Source of the DNA: Hymenobacter gelipurpurascens
GTDB lineage: Bacteria > Bacteroidota > Bacteroidia > Cytophagales > Hymenobacteraceae
DNA length: 64,000 bases
Assembly: GCF_900187375.1 (NCBI RefSeq)
Contig: NZ_FYEW01000002.1
Coordinates: forward strand, 868,001 to 932,000
Direction: 5' to 3'
Part shown: positions 26,001 to 33,728 of the stretch, piece after piece
How the letters are laid out: each line of letters starts with the position of its first letter
How positions within the stretch are numbered: position 1 is the first letter of the stretch
Notes under the pieces: generated by a model
Told to the model about the DNA's origin: nothing
What the model saw: the letters and a program-made list of their open reading frames with translations, nothing else
Database searches by the model: none
Translations under genes and position numbers: made by a program

Positions 26001-26158
26001 TCCACGACCATGTACCAGGCTCCGGCATGGGTCTCTACCTCGTCAACCGAATTGTACAGAGCCACGGTGGTCATATATCGGTAGAAAGCCATGTAGGCCA
26101 GGGCACTACGTTCCGGGTGTATTTACCGCCCCTCGAGGAAGCCATAGCACCCCACTAG
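23075..26158 (+). CDS. Multi-PAS hybrid-less sensor histidine kinase
   Basis: 1027 aa from the ATG at 23075. It appears to hold six PAS/PAC units (about 5-135, 137-265, 268-393, 395-525, 540-660, 665-785). The repeated HPDD/HPDE and WFGTxTD(I/V)D tails are PAC hallmarks. The transmitter follows: H-box TASHDLMQPINN (His about 808), N-box LISNALKYA, G1 VQDNGLGID and G2 GSGMGLYLV. No transmembrane segment or receiver is seen, so it is a soluble sensor. Its cognate regulator is not adjacent; the only response regulator in the window is at 49137. A PAS protein gene follows 52 bp downstream and is probably co-transcribed. Confidence 0.93.
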   Translation: MAADSVDFELLFDVLPTPHLVLRPDLTLLALNEAMCRLLSCERAQVLGYSVFKVLTAGPVTGPTDQAALLDALQRVLETKTLQVLEAQQFTHTVPEGRAFPRYWQMTLRPVLSAEGGLRYILCRCFDVTDQIRLQQQGKFNYESFTLLARATHDIIWDHDLRTNYLWRNELFSTLFGYHIAPENSTVEFWRSCLHPDDLPIMEHQVAELLAGTTNVGNAEYRLRRADGSWAEVADRFYIVRNEKGEPIRMLGAMQDVTQARHTERALHQSLEQFQLLADFVPQLIWTTNAQGEITYMNQRWQEYTDENTPSALHPDELWVQQMHPDDRARAQQRWRHSWLTGEAYECEYRLRSQTGQYRWFLAQALPVRNAAGETEQWFGTCTNVDEQKRTQLVLADKDQQLQYIVGEVPALLATLLGPHHVVGFINHHFNEFLGGGVKQGQTAKTAAPWLDEQGLLQILDDVYTSGEPASVQEQRVQVPAHLGLSQQEFYFDFVCRPLHNEFGGMRGILVFAVDVTERVLARRRVEALDQELHQQDELLRQMLESLPQMTSIIRPDGGIDYASPQWFEYSGQDVDGLSDGWIHCLHPDEVAPSMALFAHAQISQQGYAEQVRLRRHDGQYRWHLNRLVPSVNNQGKLHRWYASSTDIHEQQMLAEELRRSEEQFRFLAETIPAIAWTAQPNGQIDYINTRWSDSTGVSVEQTLREGWGPLLHQDEQEATMTRYQHCMATGENLEMETRLLDVRTGRYRWHLHRAYPLREDSGSITRWFGTTTDIDDYKRVQQHLEERNAELTRTNQDLDNFVYTASHDLMQPINNMEGIFQELTRTAFFRDPDAVKLIAMFEKALHQIYGTIHDLAQLVQVQKQRHELPLEPVELQTLAQEVLTSIGDTLDSTRAIVTLDFAAVPVVPFVRPNLQSVLYNLISNALKYAAPHRRPQVAVSTALENGRPVLLVQDNGLGIDLARYGSEMFQMFRRFHDHVPGSGMGLYLVNRIVQSHGGHISVESHVGQGTTFRVYLPPLEEAIAPH

Positions 26159-26210
26159 TTTCCTCAGTATTAGCGCGTATCTTACTGACCCTTATTGCCT
26201 TCTTCCTTGT

Positions 26211-27002
26211 ATGCTCTGGTCTGATACGATTGAAACTGACGCGGTTCGCCTGCTTATGCGCGAGCTGCACCCGGTGCCCATGCTTGATGCGCTGCCGCAC
26301 CTGGCGTGGCTTTCTACCCCCGATGGCACCGTAGTACACTGCAATACAAGGTGGTACAGCTACACGGGCGCGCCAGAGGATGTTCTGACTGACGGAGGCT
26401 TTATTGAATACCTGCACCCCGACGACCGGGCCGATGCCGCCGACGCCCACCTGCGCCATTTGCACAACGGCAAGGCCCTGGAGCTGCAGCTGCGGTGGCT
26501 AGGCCAGGATGGCCGCTACCGCTGGTACCTCGACCGCGTGGTGCCGCTCTACTCCCACTCCAATGAGCTGCTGGGCTGGCTGGGCACCTCTACCGATATC
26601 GATGAGCAGAAGCGCACCGAGATGCAGGAGCGCCGCGGCCGGGAGCTATTTGAGCTGATGGCCCGCGCCACCAACGACCTGATCTGGGACTGGGACATCA
26701 ACTCGGGCCGCATGTGGTACAGTGAGGAGTTCTGGCAGCTGGTAGGCCATCCTCCGCGCCCCAACACCGAAACCGTGGCCTTCTGGCTCAGCCTCATCCA
26801 CCCCGACGACCTGGAGCGCGTCACGAGCGGCGTGCAGTCGGACCTTACCACCACGGCCAAGCTGCTGGAATCTACTTACCGCCTGCGCCGCGCCGATGGG
26901 GTGTACCTCATCATTCAGGACCGCGCCTGCGTCATTCACGACGCCACTGGCCTACCGGTTCGGATGGTAGGCGCCATGCGCGATGTAACCGACGAGGTGT
27001 AG
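26211..27002 (+). CDS. Kinase-less two-PAS domain protein
   Basis: 263 aa. Two PAS/PAC modules: about 25-140 (WLSTPDGTVVHCNTRWYSY, HPDDRADAADAHL, WLGTSTDIDEQ) and about 145-260 (ARATNDLIWDWDINSGRMWY, HPDDLERVTSG, MVGAMRDVTDEV). The protein stops right after the second PAC, with no H-box, ATPase, DNA-binding or cyclase domain. The modules closely resemble those of the kinase ending 52 bp upstream (ARATHDIIWDHDLRTNYLW), which suggests duplication of part of it. It may bind or titrate the kinase. The frame ends cleanly, with a terminator 27 bp later, so I do not read it as a truncated kinase. Confidence 0.85.
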   Translation: MLWSDTIETDAVRLLMRELHPVPMLDALPHLAWLSTPDGTVVHCNTRWYSYTGAPEDVLTDGGFIEYLHPDDRADAADAHLRHLHNGKALELQLRWLGQDGRYRWYLDRVVPLYSHSNELLGWLGTSTDIDEQKRTEMQERRGRELFELMARATNDLIWDWDINSGRMWYSEEFWQLVGHPPRPNTETVAFWLSLIHPDDLERVTSGVQSDLTTTAKLLESTYRLRRADGVYLIIQDRACVIHDATGLPVRMVGAMRDVTDEV

Positions 27003-27028
27003 CGCTGAGTAAATAGCGTTGCAGTAAG

Positions 27029-27072
27029 AAGCCCGTTGCCCTTCTCAGCAGAGAAAGGTAACGGGCTTTTTC
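27029..27072 (+). terminator. Terminator after the PAS gene pair
   Basis: AAGCCCGTT...AACGGGCTT outer stem with an inner CTTCTC/GAGAAAG pairing, ending in a T-run, 27 bp past the stop. Confidence 0.85.
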
Positions 27073-27158
27073 GATTTGAATAAAAGCCTTTCTGCTAGGC
27101 CACTGGTTTGGCGGCCGGTGCGTACTTTGGGAGCCTATACCGCTGCTACCCTTCTCGC

Positions 27159-28319
27159 ATGGCCCTGCTTCCGCTTCGCTCCAAACTGCCCGATGTGGGC
27201 ACCAGCATCTTTTCGGTGATGACCCAGCTGGCCCAGGAGCACGGCGCCATTAACCTGGCCCAGGGCTTCCCCGATTATGATCCGCCGCAGTCCTTGCTGG
27301 ATGCTTTTGCCCGCCACGTAAGTACACCGGGCCACCAGCAATACGCCCCCATGCCGGGGCTGCCGCGCCTGCGCGAGGCCATCAGCCAGAAAACGGCCCA
27401 TGTATACGACGTACCTGCCCCCGATCCGGCCACCGAAATCACGGTAACCAGCGGAGCCACCGAGGCCTTGTATGCGGTGCTGGCGGCGGTAGTGCACCCC
27501 GGCGACGAAGTGCTGGTGCTGGAACCGGCCTACGACTTATACGGCCCGGCCATTCGGCTGCAGGGCGGCGTACCCGTGTACGTGCCCCTCACGCTGCCCG
27601 ATTTCCGCCCCGACTGGAACCGGGTAGCCGAAGCGCTGTCGCCGCGCACGCGCCTGCTCATGCTCAACACGCCCAACAACCCCACCGGCGCCACCCTCAC
27701 GCCCGAGGATCTGGATACGCTGGCCGGGCTCCTCCGCGACACCGACACGCTGGTGCTCAGTGATGAGGTGTATGAGCACATGGTATTTGATGGGCAACCG
27801 CACCACAGCGTGTTGCAGCACGCGGAGCTACGTGAGCGGGCGTTTGTGCTTTCCTCGTTTGGCAAAACCTACCACGCTACCGGCTGGAAGGTGGGCTACT
27901 GCGTAGCTCCGGCGGCCCTTACTACGGAGCTGCGTCGCGTACATCAGTTCGTGACGTTCAGCGTGAGTACGCCCGCCCAGCACGCCCTAGCCGATGTGCT
28001 GCCCGATACGAGCCTCTATGAAACGCTGCCGGCTTTTTATCAGCAGAAACGCGACCTGTTTCGGGACTTGCTGGCCCTCACGCGCTTCCGTTTGCTGCCG
28101 GTGCAGGGGGCGTATTTTCAGGTAGCCGATTTCCGGGAGCTGGCCCCCGATACCGATGACGTGACGTTTGCCCGCCGCCTTACTCAGGAAACGGGCGTGG
28201 CCGTAGTGCCCATCTCGGCCTTCTACCACAACGGGCAAGACCACGGCCTGGTGCGCTTCTGCTTTGCCAAACAAGAAGCCACACTGCGGGCGGCCGCGGC
28301 GCGCCTCCTGGCTTCCTGA
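27159..28319 (+). CDS. PLP-dependent methionine aminotransferase (YbdL-like)
   Basis: 386 aa from MALLPLRSKLPDVGTS (ATG at 27159); the upstream ORF extension is less likely. It is a class I/II aminotransferase of the KAT/YbdL subfamily. The PLP Lys236 is in SSFGKTYHATGWK, LNTPNNPTG is the PLP-pocket motif, and SDEVYEHMVFD and the C-terminal VRFCFAK complete the fold. It would transfer the amino group to or from methionine/glutamine with 2-oxo acids. The next gene on the same strand is an omega-amidase, the pairing that completes glutamine transaminase K-type methionine salvage. A short TACTTTGG element precedes the start. Confidence 0.88.
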   Translation: MALLPLRSKLPDVGTSIFSVMTQLAQEHGAINLAQGFPDYDPPQSLLDAFARHVSTPGHQQYAPMPGLPRLREAISQKTAHVYDVPAPDPATEITVTSGATEALYAVLAAVVHPGDEVLVLEPAYDLYGPAIRLQGGVPVYVPLTLPDFRPDWNRVAEALSPRTRLLMLNTPNNPTGATLTPEDLDTLAGLLRDTDTLVLSDEVYEHMVFDGQPHHSVLQHAELRERAFVLSSFGKTYHATGWKVGYCVAPAALTTELRRVHQFVTFSVSTPAQHALADVLPDTSLYETLPAFYQQKRDLFRDLLALTRFRLLPVQGAYFQVADFRELAPDTDDVTFARRLTQETGVAVVPISAFYHNGQDHGLVRFCFAKQEATLRAAAARLLAS

Positions 28320-28482
28320 GGTGTTTATACCACCCAGGCAAGCTACCCGGCACCGCAACAAAACCGGCCCAGTTTGGTAGTAGCCTAGGCCACTGCGGCT
28401 TACCTAACTGCCGGAAACTTTTCGGATTACGGCAATCCTTGTTTACTTTCCTTTATCCTTATCACCTGCAACTCTTATCGTT

Positions 28483-29265
28483 TTGTCTGACCTCACCGTA
28501 TCCTTTGTGCAGGCCTCGTTACAATGGCACGACCCGCAAACCAACCGCCAGGAGCTAGGCCGGCATATTGAGGGAATTTCCATCAGCACTGACCTGATTG
28601 TGCTACCGGAAATGTTCACGACGGGCTTCAGCATGGAGGCTGCGGCCCTTGCAGAGCCAGCCCAAGGGCCTACGTTGCAGTGGATGCGCCAGTTAGCCGC
28701 CCAACGCGACGCCGTAGTGACGGGCAGCCTGATTGTGGAGGAAAACGGGCAGTATTTCAACCGGCTATACTGGGTGCGCCCCGATGGCACCTTCAGCCAC
28801 TACAACAAGCGCCACCTCTTCACGATGGCCGGGGAGCATAAGGTGTTCACGCCGGGCACTGAGCGCCTGATTGAGGAGTGGCGGGGCTGGCGCATTTGCC
28901 CCTTGGTGTGCTACGATTTGCGCTTCCCGGTGTGGAGCCGCAACCCGCTCGACCAGCCCTACGACCTGCTTCTGTACGTTGCCAACTGGCCCTCTACCCG
29001 CCGCACCGCCTGGATTACGCTCCTGCGGGCGCGGGCCATCGAGAACCTGGCCTACACCATGGGCGTGAACTGCGTGGGTATTGATGGCAACAGCCTAGTG
29101 TACGCCGGCGACTCGGCCCTGCTGGATATGCGCGGCGAGTATCTGGTGGAAGTAGGCAACCAGGAAACCAGCATCACCCGCACCCTGCGCCGCGCTGACC
29201 TAGACGGATTCCGCGACCGGTTCCCGGCACTGCATGACGGCGACCTGTTTACCCTGATAAACTAG
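28483..29265 (+). CDS. Omega-amidase (YafV/Nit2-like nitrilase family)
   Basis: 260 aa, starting at TTG (28483; LSDLTVSFVQASLQW); no in-frame ATG fits. Nitrilase-superfamily triad: Glu43 (LPEMF), Lys109 (HYNKRHLF) and Cys143 (PLVCYDLRFP). The omega-amidases YafV and Nit2 share this pattern and deamidate 2-oxoglutaramate or 2-oxosuccinamate produced by glutamine- or asparagine-using transaminases. Its position after the YbdL-like aminotransferase gene supports that assignment. The gap of 163 bp contains the GGCCTAG-like half site TAGCCTAGGCCACT. A convergent terminator lies downstream. Confidence 0.88.
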   Translation: MSDLTVSFVQASLQWHDPQTNRQELGRHIEGISISTDLIVLPEMFTTGFSMEAAALAEPAQGPTLQWMRQLAAQRDAVVTGSLIVEENGQYFNRLYWVRPDGTFSHYNKRHLFTMAGEHKVFTPGTERLIEEWRGWRICPLVCYDLRFPVWSRNPLDQPYDLLLYVANWPSTRRTAWITLLRARAIENLAYTMGVNCVGIDGNSLVYAGDSALLDMRGEYLVEVGNQETSITRTLRRADLDGFRDRFPALHDGDLFTLIN

Positions 29266-29300
29266 CTAGGCTGTCATTTATTCTGGTATTCCTGGAAACT

Positions 29301-29358
29301 CAGTGCTTCAAAAAAGCCCCTGCTTCTGGCTAGAAGCAGGGGCTTTTTTGAAGCACTG
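29301..29358. terminator. Long perfect hairpin between convergent genes
   Basis: 27-bp perfect stem (first arm 29301-29327, second arm 29332-29358, loop GGCT) between the omega-amidase gene and the FG-GAP gene. Bidirectional terminator. Confidence 0.9.
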
Positions 29359-29404
29359 GGCCTGGTAACTGGCCTAGGGGTGCACTAATGCCATATAGTG
29401 CCGC

Positions 29405-31714
29405 TTATTTCACAACCAGCCTCTTCACGGCCTGCTCTCCCTCCGCAGTTTCGCAGCGAACCAGGTAGATACCGGGCGCTAGGCCAGTAAGGGAGAGTGC
29501 GTGCGTGCGTGCTATGGTAGTAGGCTGCCGTAGGGTGCGGCCCATAATATCGAGCAGTGTCAGGCGCACGGGACGCGGGGCTTCAATAGAAACTGTAGTA
29601 GTGGCGGGGTTCGGAAATAGCTGCAAGGGCAGCGTAGTAGCGGCATTCTGGTTGCTCAGCACGCGGCTCCGAATTCCGAACGACAGCAGGCCACCTGCTT
29701 CCAGCCCCAGGTACAGCTCCGGGCTGCCATCCTGGTTTACATCGGCCACGGCGGGCGCAAACCGGACTTTTGGCACCAGCGTGCCGAAGCGCGCCGCCTG
29801 AAACTGGCCTGACAGCGGATCAAAAAACAAATCGGTGCGAGCCAGGAAGGCACCTGTCTGGGCCCGGAAGTTGGAAAATAGCTGCACTTCGCCGGAGCCA
29901 TCGGCCGTCAACAGATCGGGGTAAGTATCGCCATCAAAATCGGCTACTACAGGGTGCAGGTTGCCCGGCCGTAGGCCAGTGCTGGTCCGGATTCGGCCGT
30001 AGTCGTTATTAACCAGGGTGAAGGACAGATTGCCCGTGTTGCGGTAGTAGCGCAAAGAAAAACCCGGGTATTCAGAAACTGCCGTGTTGGTACCGAGCAG
30101 TAAATCTACCTGCCCGTCGCCGTCTACATCCGTAAAGTAGGGGGCGTCATTCAGGGCAGCTGGCAGGTTGGCCAGCATGGCAGCTGCGGTAGCGTTGAAA
30201 GCCACCGCTTGCCCCGCCGGGGCCGTATTCAGCATATATGTAATGGGCAACGCCACATCGGAGGTGGTACCGACGCTGGTAATCAGGCGCTGAAAACCAG
30301 CGTACACCAGATCCAGCGCGCCATCCTTGTTCAGGTCTACCAGCATTGGCTTGATGCCCGCCAGATGCCGTCCGGATAGGCCTAGGTAGTCACTGCTGAC
30401 CAGCTGAAATACCGGCTTGCTGGCTTTGCCTACATTGCGGTAGTAGCTGAGCGTAGCGCGGTAGGTGTTGTTGGGCGTATTGCGGCTCACGCCACCCACC
30501 AGCATATCCACGAGGCCGTCGCCGTTCAGGTCGCCGAAAGCCGGAGCCGCAGCCTCGCCTACATCCAGCATGCCCTCCTGCAGAAACGCATCCGTCTGCA
30601 GGCTCAGGGCCGGAGCACCCGTGCTGTTGCCATCGCGGTAGAGGCGCACGGTGCGGCGCAGGTCCACGGTATCGATATTGTTGTAGAGGTTGGGCGCTAC
30701 CAGCACATCGGGGCGGCCATCGAAGGTGACATCGGCGAGGTAAGCAGCCGGGAAGTTAGGCACCCGGGCCGCCGTAGTTCCCACAGGGAAGCTCGTGTTC
30801 AGGCCGGCGGCCGTCATCAGGGCCAGCTGCGGGGTGCCATCGTTGCGCAGGCTCACCAGCTCGGCGCAGTTGTCGCGCCCCGTCAGGATATCCAGGTCGC
30901 CGTCGCCATCCAGGTCAAATACCGTCAGGTTGTAGCCGCCGGTGTGGGTGGGGCGCAGCTCCGGGCGGCACTGGGTAGTGGCAAAAGAGAATGTACTACA
31001 GCCAGAATGACAGATAGCTACCCCACCCCAATTCTGGGTGTCCAGCACAAACTGCAGACCCCCACAGCCCGTTGTGGTCACGTTGCGGTAGTAGTTGATG
31101 CTGGGCGAAGTGGAGGCAAAATCGTAGGTTAGGATATCGAGCCGTCCATCGCCATTTACATCCTGAATGGCCGGCAAATTGTAGCCCCCAGCCGTGATAT
31201 TGGTATTCCCTCCCGTGAGGGGCGCGGGGTCGAAGTAGGTCAGCTGGTTGGTGACGAGCTGGAACGACGGCCGGCCGCTGGCATCGGCCACGTTGCGGTA
31301 AATGCGGATATCCCCACCGTTGGCATATGTGAACAAGTCGGGCCGACTGTCGCAGTCGTAGTCGCGTAGCAGCGCCCAACCTTGTAGGCCAGTCGGAAAC
31401 AGGCTTTCATACTCCGGCGCATACTGCCAAGCGCGGCCCGTACCGCTGGCCACGTTCAGAAATGTCATGGAGCGCGTGGTGGCCCTGTCGAACACGTAGA
31501 GGTCCGGCTGCTGGTCGTTGTTGAGGTCGATGTTAGAAAATTGGGGCGAGTTGAGGCCACCAGCCCAGGCATTGCGCAGGGTATCGGTGCCGTGCACTAC
31601 TTTTGCAATTGCCCGAAACTCGAACCCAAACGGCTGAATGCCTTGTGCCTTGCCTGTCAGGTTGATTCCGGCCAGCAGCAAGGTGGTGATAACTAGAAGA
31701 AACGGTTGTCGCAT
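29405..31714 (-). CDS. FG-GAP/VCBS repeat protein with T9SS sorting domain
   Basis: 769 aa from MRQPFLLVITTLLLAG (ATG at 31714). A signal peptide is followed by about nine FG-GAP/VCBS repeats, each with a calcium-type loop (DLNNDQQPD, DVNGDGRLD, DLDGDGDLD, DLNGDGLVD, DLNKDGALD, DVDGDGQVD, DFDGDTYPD, DVNQDGSPE). The C-terminal about 75 residues (FPNPATTTV, then LLDIMGRT, GIYLVRC, VKRLVVK) are a type IX secretion C-terminal sorting domain. The protein should be exported by the T9SS and attached at the cell surface, perhaps as an adhesin or polymer-binding beta-propeller. It is divergent from murF with only 57 bp between start codons. Confidence 0.92.
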   Translation of the reverse strand: MRQPFLLVITTLLLAGINLTGKAQGIQPFGFEFRAIAKVVHGTDTLRNAWAGGLNSPQFSNIDLNNDQQPDLYVFDRATTRSMTFLNVASGTGRAWQYAPEYESLFPTGLQGWALLRDYDCDSRPDLFTYANGGDIRIYRNVADASGRPSFQLVTNQLTYFDPAPLTGGNTNITAGGYNLPAIQDVNGDGRLDILTYDFASTSPSINYYRNVTTTGCGGLQFVLDTQNWGGVAICHSGCSTFSFATTQCRPELRPTHTGGYNLTVFDLDGDGDLDILTGRDNCAELVSLRNDGTPQLALMTAAGLNTSFPVGTTAARVPNFPAAYLADVTFDGRPDVLVAPNLYNNIDTVDLRRTVRLYRDGNSTGAPALSLQTDAFLQEGMLDVGEAAAPAFGDLNGDGLVDMLVGGVSRNTPNNTYRATLSYYRNVGKASKPVFQLVSSDYLGLSGRHLAGIKPMLVDLNKDGALDLVYAGFQRLITSVGTTSDVALPITYMLNTAPAGQAVAFNATAAAMLANLPAALNDAPYFTDVDGDGQVDLLLGTNTAVSEYPGFSLRYYRNTGNLSFTLVNNDYGRIRTSTGLRPGNLHPVVADFDGDTYPDLLTADGSGEVQLFSNFRAQTGAFLARTDLFFDPLSGQFQAARFGTLVPKVRFAPAVADVNQDGSPELYLGLEAGGLLSFGIRSRVLSNQNAATTLPLQLFPNPATTTVSIEAPRPVRLTLLDIMGRTLRQPTTIARTHALSLTGLAPGIYLVRCETAEGEQAVKRLVVK

Positions 31715-31771
31715 CAGGGATAAGTATTTTCGGCAATATCTCACTTAGAACCTCAAGATACGCATAATCAG

Positions 31772-33070
31772 ATGGCAGATCTAGCGGCGCTCTACGCGCG
31801 GTTTAAGGCTTCAACGGCCGTCAGCACCGACTCGCGCCAGCCTCAGGACGGCACCCTCTTTTTTGCCCTGAACGGCCCCAGCTTCCGGGGCCGCGATTTT
31901 GCGCCTCAGGCCCTGGCCGCGGGTGCCCGCCATGCGGTAGTAGACGACGAAACCCTGGCCGCCCAGGACCCCGAGCATTACACGTACGCCCCCGATCCGC
32001 TGGTGGCGCTGCAGGACCTGGCCCGTTATCATCGCAGCCAGCTCATTATCCCGGTGCTGGCCATTACCGGCTCCAACGGCAAAACCACCACAAAAGAACT
32101 GGTTAATGCGGTTCTGAGTAAGCGCTACCGCGTGCAGTATACCCGTGGCAACCTCAACAACCATATTGGCGTGCCCCTCACGCTGCTCAGCATCCGGGCC
32201 GGTGAGCACGACCTTGCTATTGTGGAAATGGGCGCCAACCACCAGGGGGAAATTGCGATGCTATGTGGCCTAGCGTGTCCCACGCACGGCCTCATCACCA
32301 ACATTGGCAAGGCCCATCTGGAGGGCTTTGGAGGCGAGGAAGGCATTGCCCTGGGCAAGAGTGAGCTGTTCCGGTTCCTGGCTGGTTCGGGCGGTACAGC
32401 CTTCGTGAACACGCTGGACCCTCGCCTGCCTGGCCTAGCGGCGGCCGTGCCGCATTCCATCACCTACCCAAATGCTACCGATACGTATCCGGCCACGTTG
32501 CTGAGCGCAGCTCCGCAGGTAGTTTTCCGTTTGTTTAATGGCGAGACGGTGGAAGCCCAGATTACCGGCGGCTATAACTTCCCCAACCTAGCCGCTGCCG
32601 CCGCTGTTGGTGCCTATTTCGAAGTAGCCAACACCGACATAGAAGCCGCCCTGGCCCGCTACTCTCCCACCAACAACCGCTCCCAGTTGGTGCGCACGGC
32701 TCACAACGATGTGGTGCTGGATGCCTATAACGCCAACCCCAGCAGCATGAGCGCGGCCCTGCGCAGCTTCGCTACGCGCCCCGGCAATGCGGCTGATAAG
32801 GTGGTAGTGCTGGGGGATATGTTTGAACTAGGCGAGGCCAGTGAGGCCGAACACCGCGAGCTAGGCCACCTGTTGCAAAGCTTGCGCTTTGGAAAAGTGC
32901 TACTCATTGGCACGCACATGCAGCACGCCACCACTCAGGCCGATTTCCTGCATTTTGCCACCAAGCCCGAAGCCGCGACCTGGCTCCAGACTCATCCGCT
33001 ACGAGACCAGCAGGTGCTCATTAAGGGCTCCCGCGGCATGGGCCTGGAGAGCTTGCTGGAACTAGTATAA
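31772..33070 (+). CDS. murF: UDP-N-acetylmuramoyl-tripeptide--D-alanyl-D-alanine ligase
   Basis: 432 aa. MurF adds D-Ala-D-Ala to UDP-MurNAc-tripeptide, the last cytoplasmic step of peptidoglycan precursor synthesis. The ATP loop ITGSNGKTTT is at about residues 98-107. The Mur-ligase landmarks NNHIGVP, VEMGANHQGEI and NIGKAHLEGF follow, then VVLDAYNANPSSM and KGSRGMGLE near the C-terminus. Three-domain length is normal. No other mur gene is adjacent in this window. A 28-bp-stem terminator follows immediately. Confidence 0.96.
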   Translation: MADLAALYARFKASTAVSTDSRQPQDGTLFFALNGPSFRGRDFAPQALAAGARHAVVDDETLAAQDPEHYTYAPDPLVALQDLARYHRSQLIIPVLAITGSNGKTTTKELVNAVLSKRYRVQYTRGNLNNHIGVPLTLLSIRAGEHDLAIVEMGANHQGEIAMLCGLACPTHGLITNIGKAHLEGFGGEEGIALGKSELFRFLAGSGGTAFVNTLDPRLPGLAAAVPHSITYPNATDTYPATLLSAAPQVVFRLFNGETVEAQITGGYNFPNLAAAAAVGAYFEVANTDIEAALARYSPTNNRSQLVRTAHNDVVLDAYNANPSSMSAALRSFATRPGNAADKVVVLGDMFELGEASEAEHRELGHLLQSLRFGKVLLIGTHMQHATTQADFLHFATKPEAATWLQTHPLRDQQVLIKGSRGMGLESLLELV

Positions 33071-33080
33071 TAACACATTA

Positions 33081-33143
33081 AAAACAGGAAAGGAGCCTTC
33101 GGAAACAAACACAGGTTGTTTCCGAAGGCTCCTTTCCTGTTTT
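33081..33143. terminator. Long perfect hairpin between murF and rmlC
   Basis: 28-bp perfect stem (33081-33108 with 33116-33143) around a 7-base loop, A-run on one side and T-run on the other. It serves both convergent genes. Confidence 0.9.
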
Positions 33144-33153
33144 CGGTATAGGT

Positions 33154-33696
33154 CTAGAACGGGCTTTGCATATCCTGCAGCAACGGCTGCACGGCATCTT
33201 TCGGCGAAATGACGGGGTCGGTGAGCTGCCAGTTTATAGCCAAAGCCGGATCGTTCCAGAGGATGCCACCTTCTGAGCTAGGCTGGTAATAGTTACTGCA
33301 CTTATATAGAAACAGAGTGTCGTCTTCCAGCGCGGCAAAACCGTGGGCAAAGCCCTCGGGGATATAGAGCATATTGAAGCGGGTTGCATCCAGCTCTACG
33401 CACACATGCTGCCCATAGGTAGGCGACTCGCGCCGAATGTCTACCACCACATCCAGGGCCCGGCCCTGGGCCACGCGTACCAGCTTGGCTTGCGCATAGG
33501 GGGGCTTCTGAAAATGCAGGCCGCGCAGCACCCCACGCATGGAACGCGATTGGTTGTCCTGCACCCACTCCACATCTACGCCCGCGTCACGCATGGTTTT
33601 CGCGCTGAATGACTCAAAAAAGGCCCCACGGGCATCCCCGAAAACCCGGGGCGTAAATTCTACAACGCCGGCGAGGGCATGATGCTTTATCTCCAT
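33154..33696 (-). CDS. rfbC: dTDP-4-dehydrorhamnose 3,5-epimerase
   Basis: 180 aa. RmlC epimerises dTDP-4-keto-6-deoxyglucose at C3 and C5 in dTDP-rhamnose synthesis. The cupin carries the catalytic base His61 in RGLHFQ and the Tyr of FLYKCS near 131. FFESF near 27-31, DVRRESPTYG-like IRRESPTYG near 88-95 and YIPEGFAHGF are family blocks. The other three rml genes are not in the window. The upstream neighbour on the same strand is a glycosyltransferase, so the two may belong to an exopolysaccharide or LPS locus. Confidence 0.95.
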   Translation of the reverse strand: MEIKHHALAGVVEFTPRVFGDARGAFFESFSAKTMRDAGVDVEWVQDNQSRSMRGVLRGLHFQKPPYAQAKLVRVAQGRALDVVVDIRRESPTYGQHVCVELDATRFNMLYIPEGFAHGFAALEDDTLFLYKCSNYYQPSSEGGILWNDPALAINWQLTDPVISPKDAVQPLLQDMQSPF

Positions 33697-33728
33697 AAAG
33701 AGGTACTAATGGCTAATCCGGGAGGTTA

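Noticed and set aside
26211..27002. Frameshifted or truncated sensor kinase
   Set aside because: No kinase remnants follow; the frame ends cleanly before a terminator.
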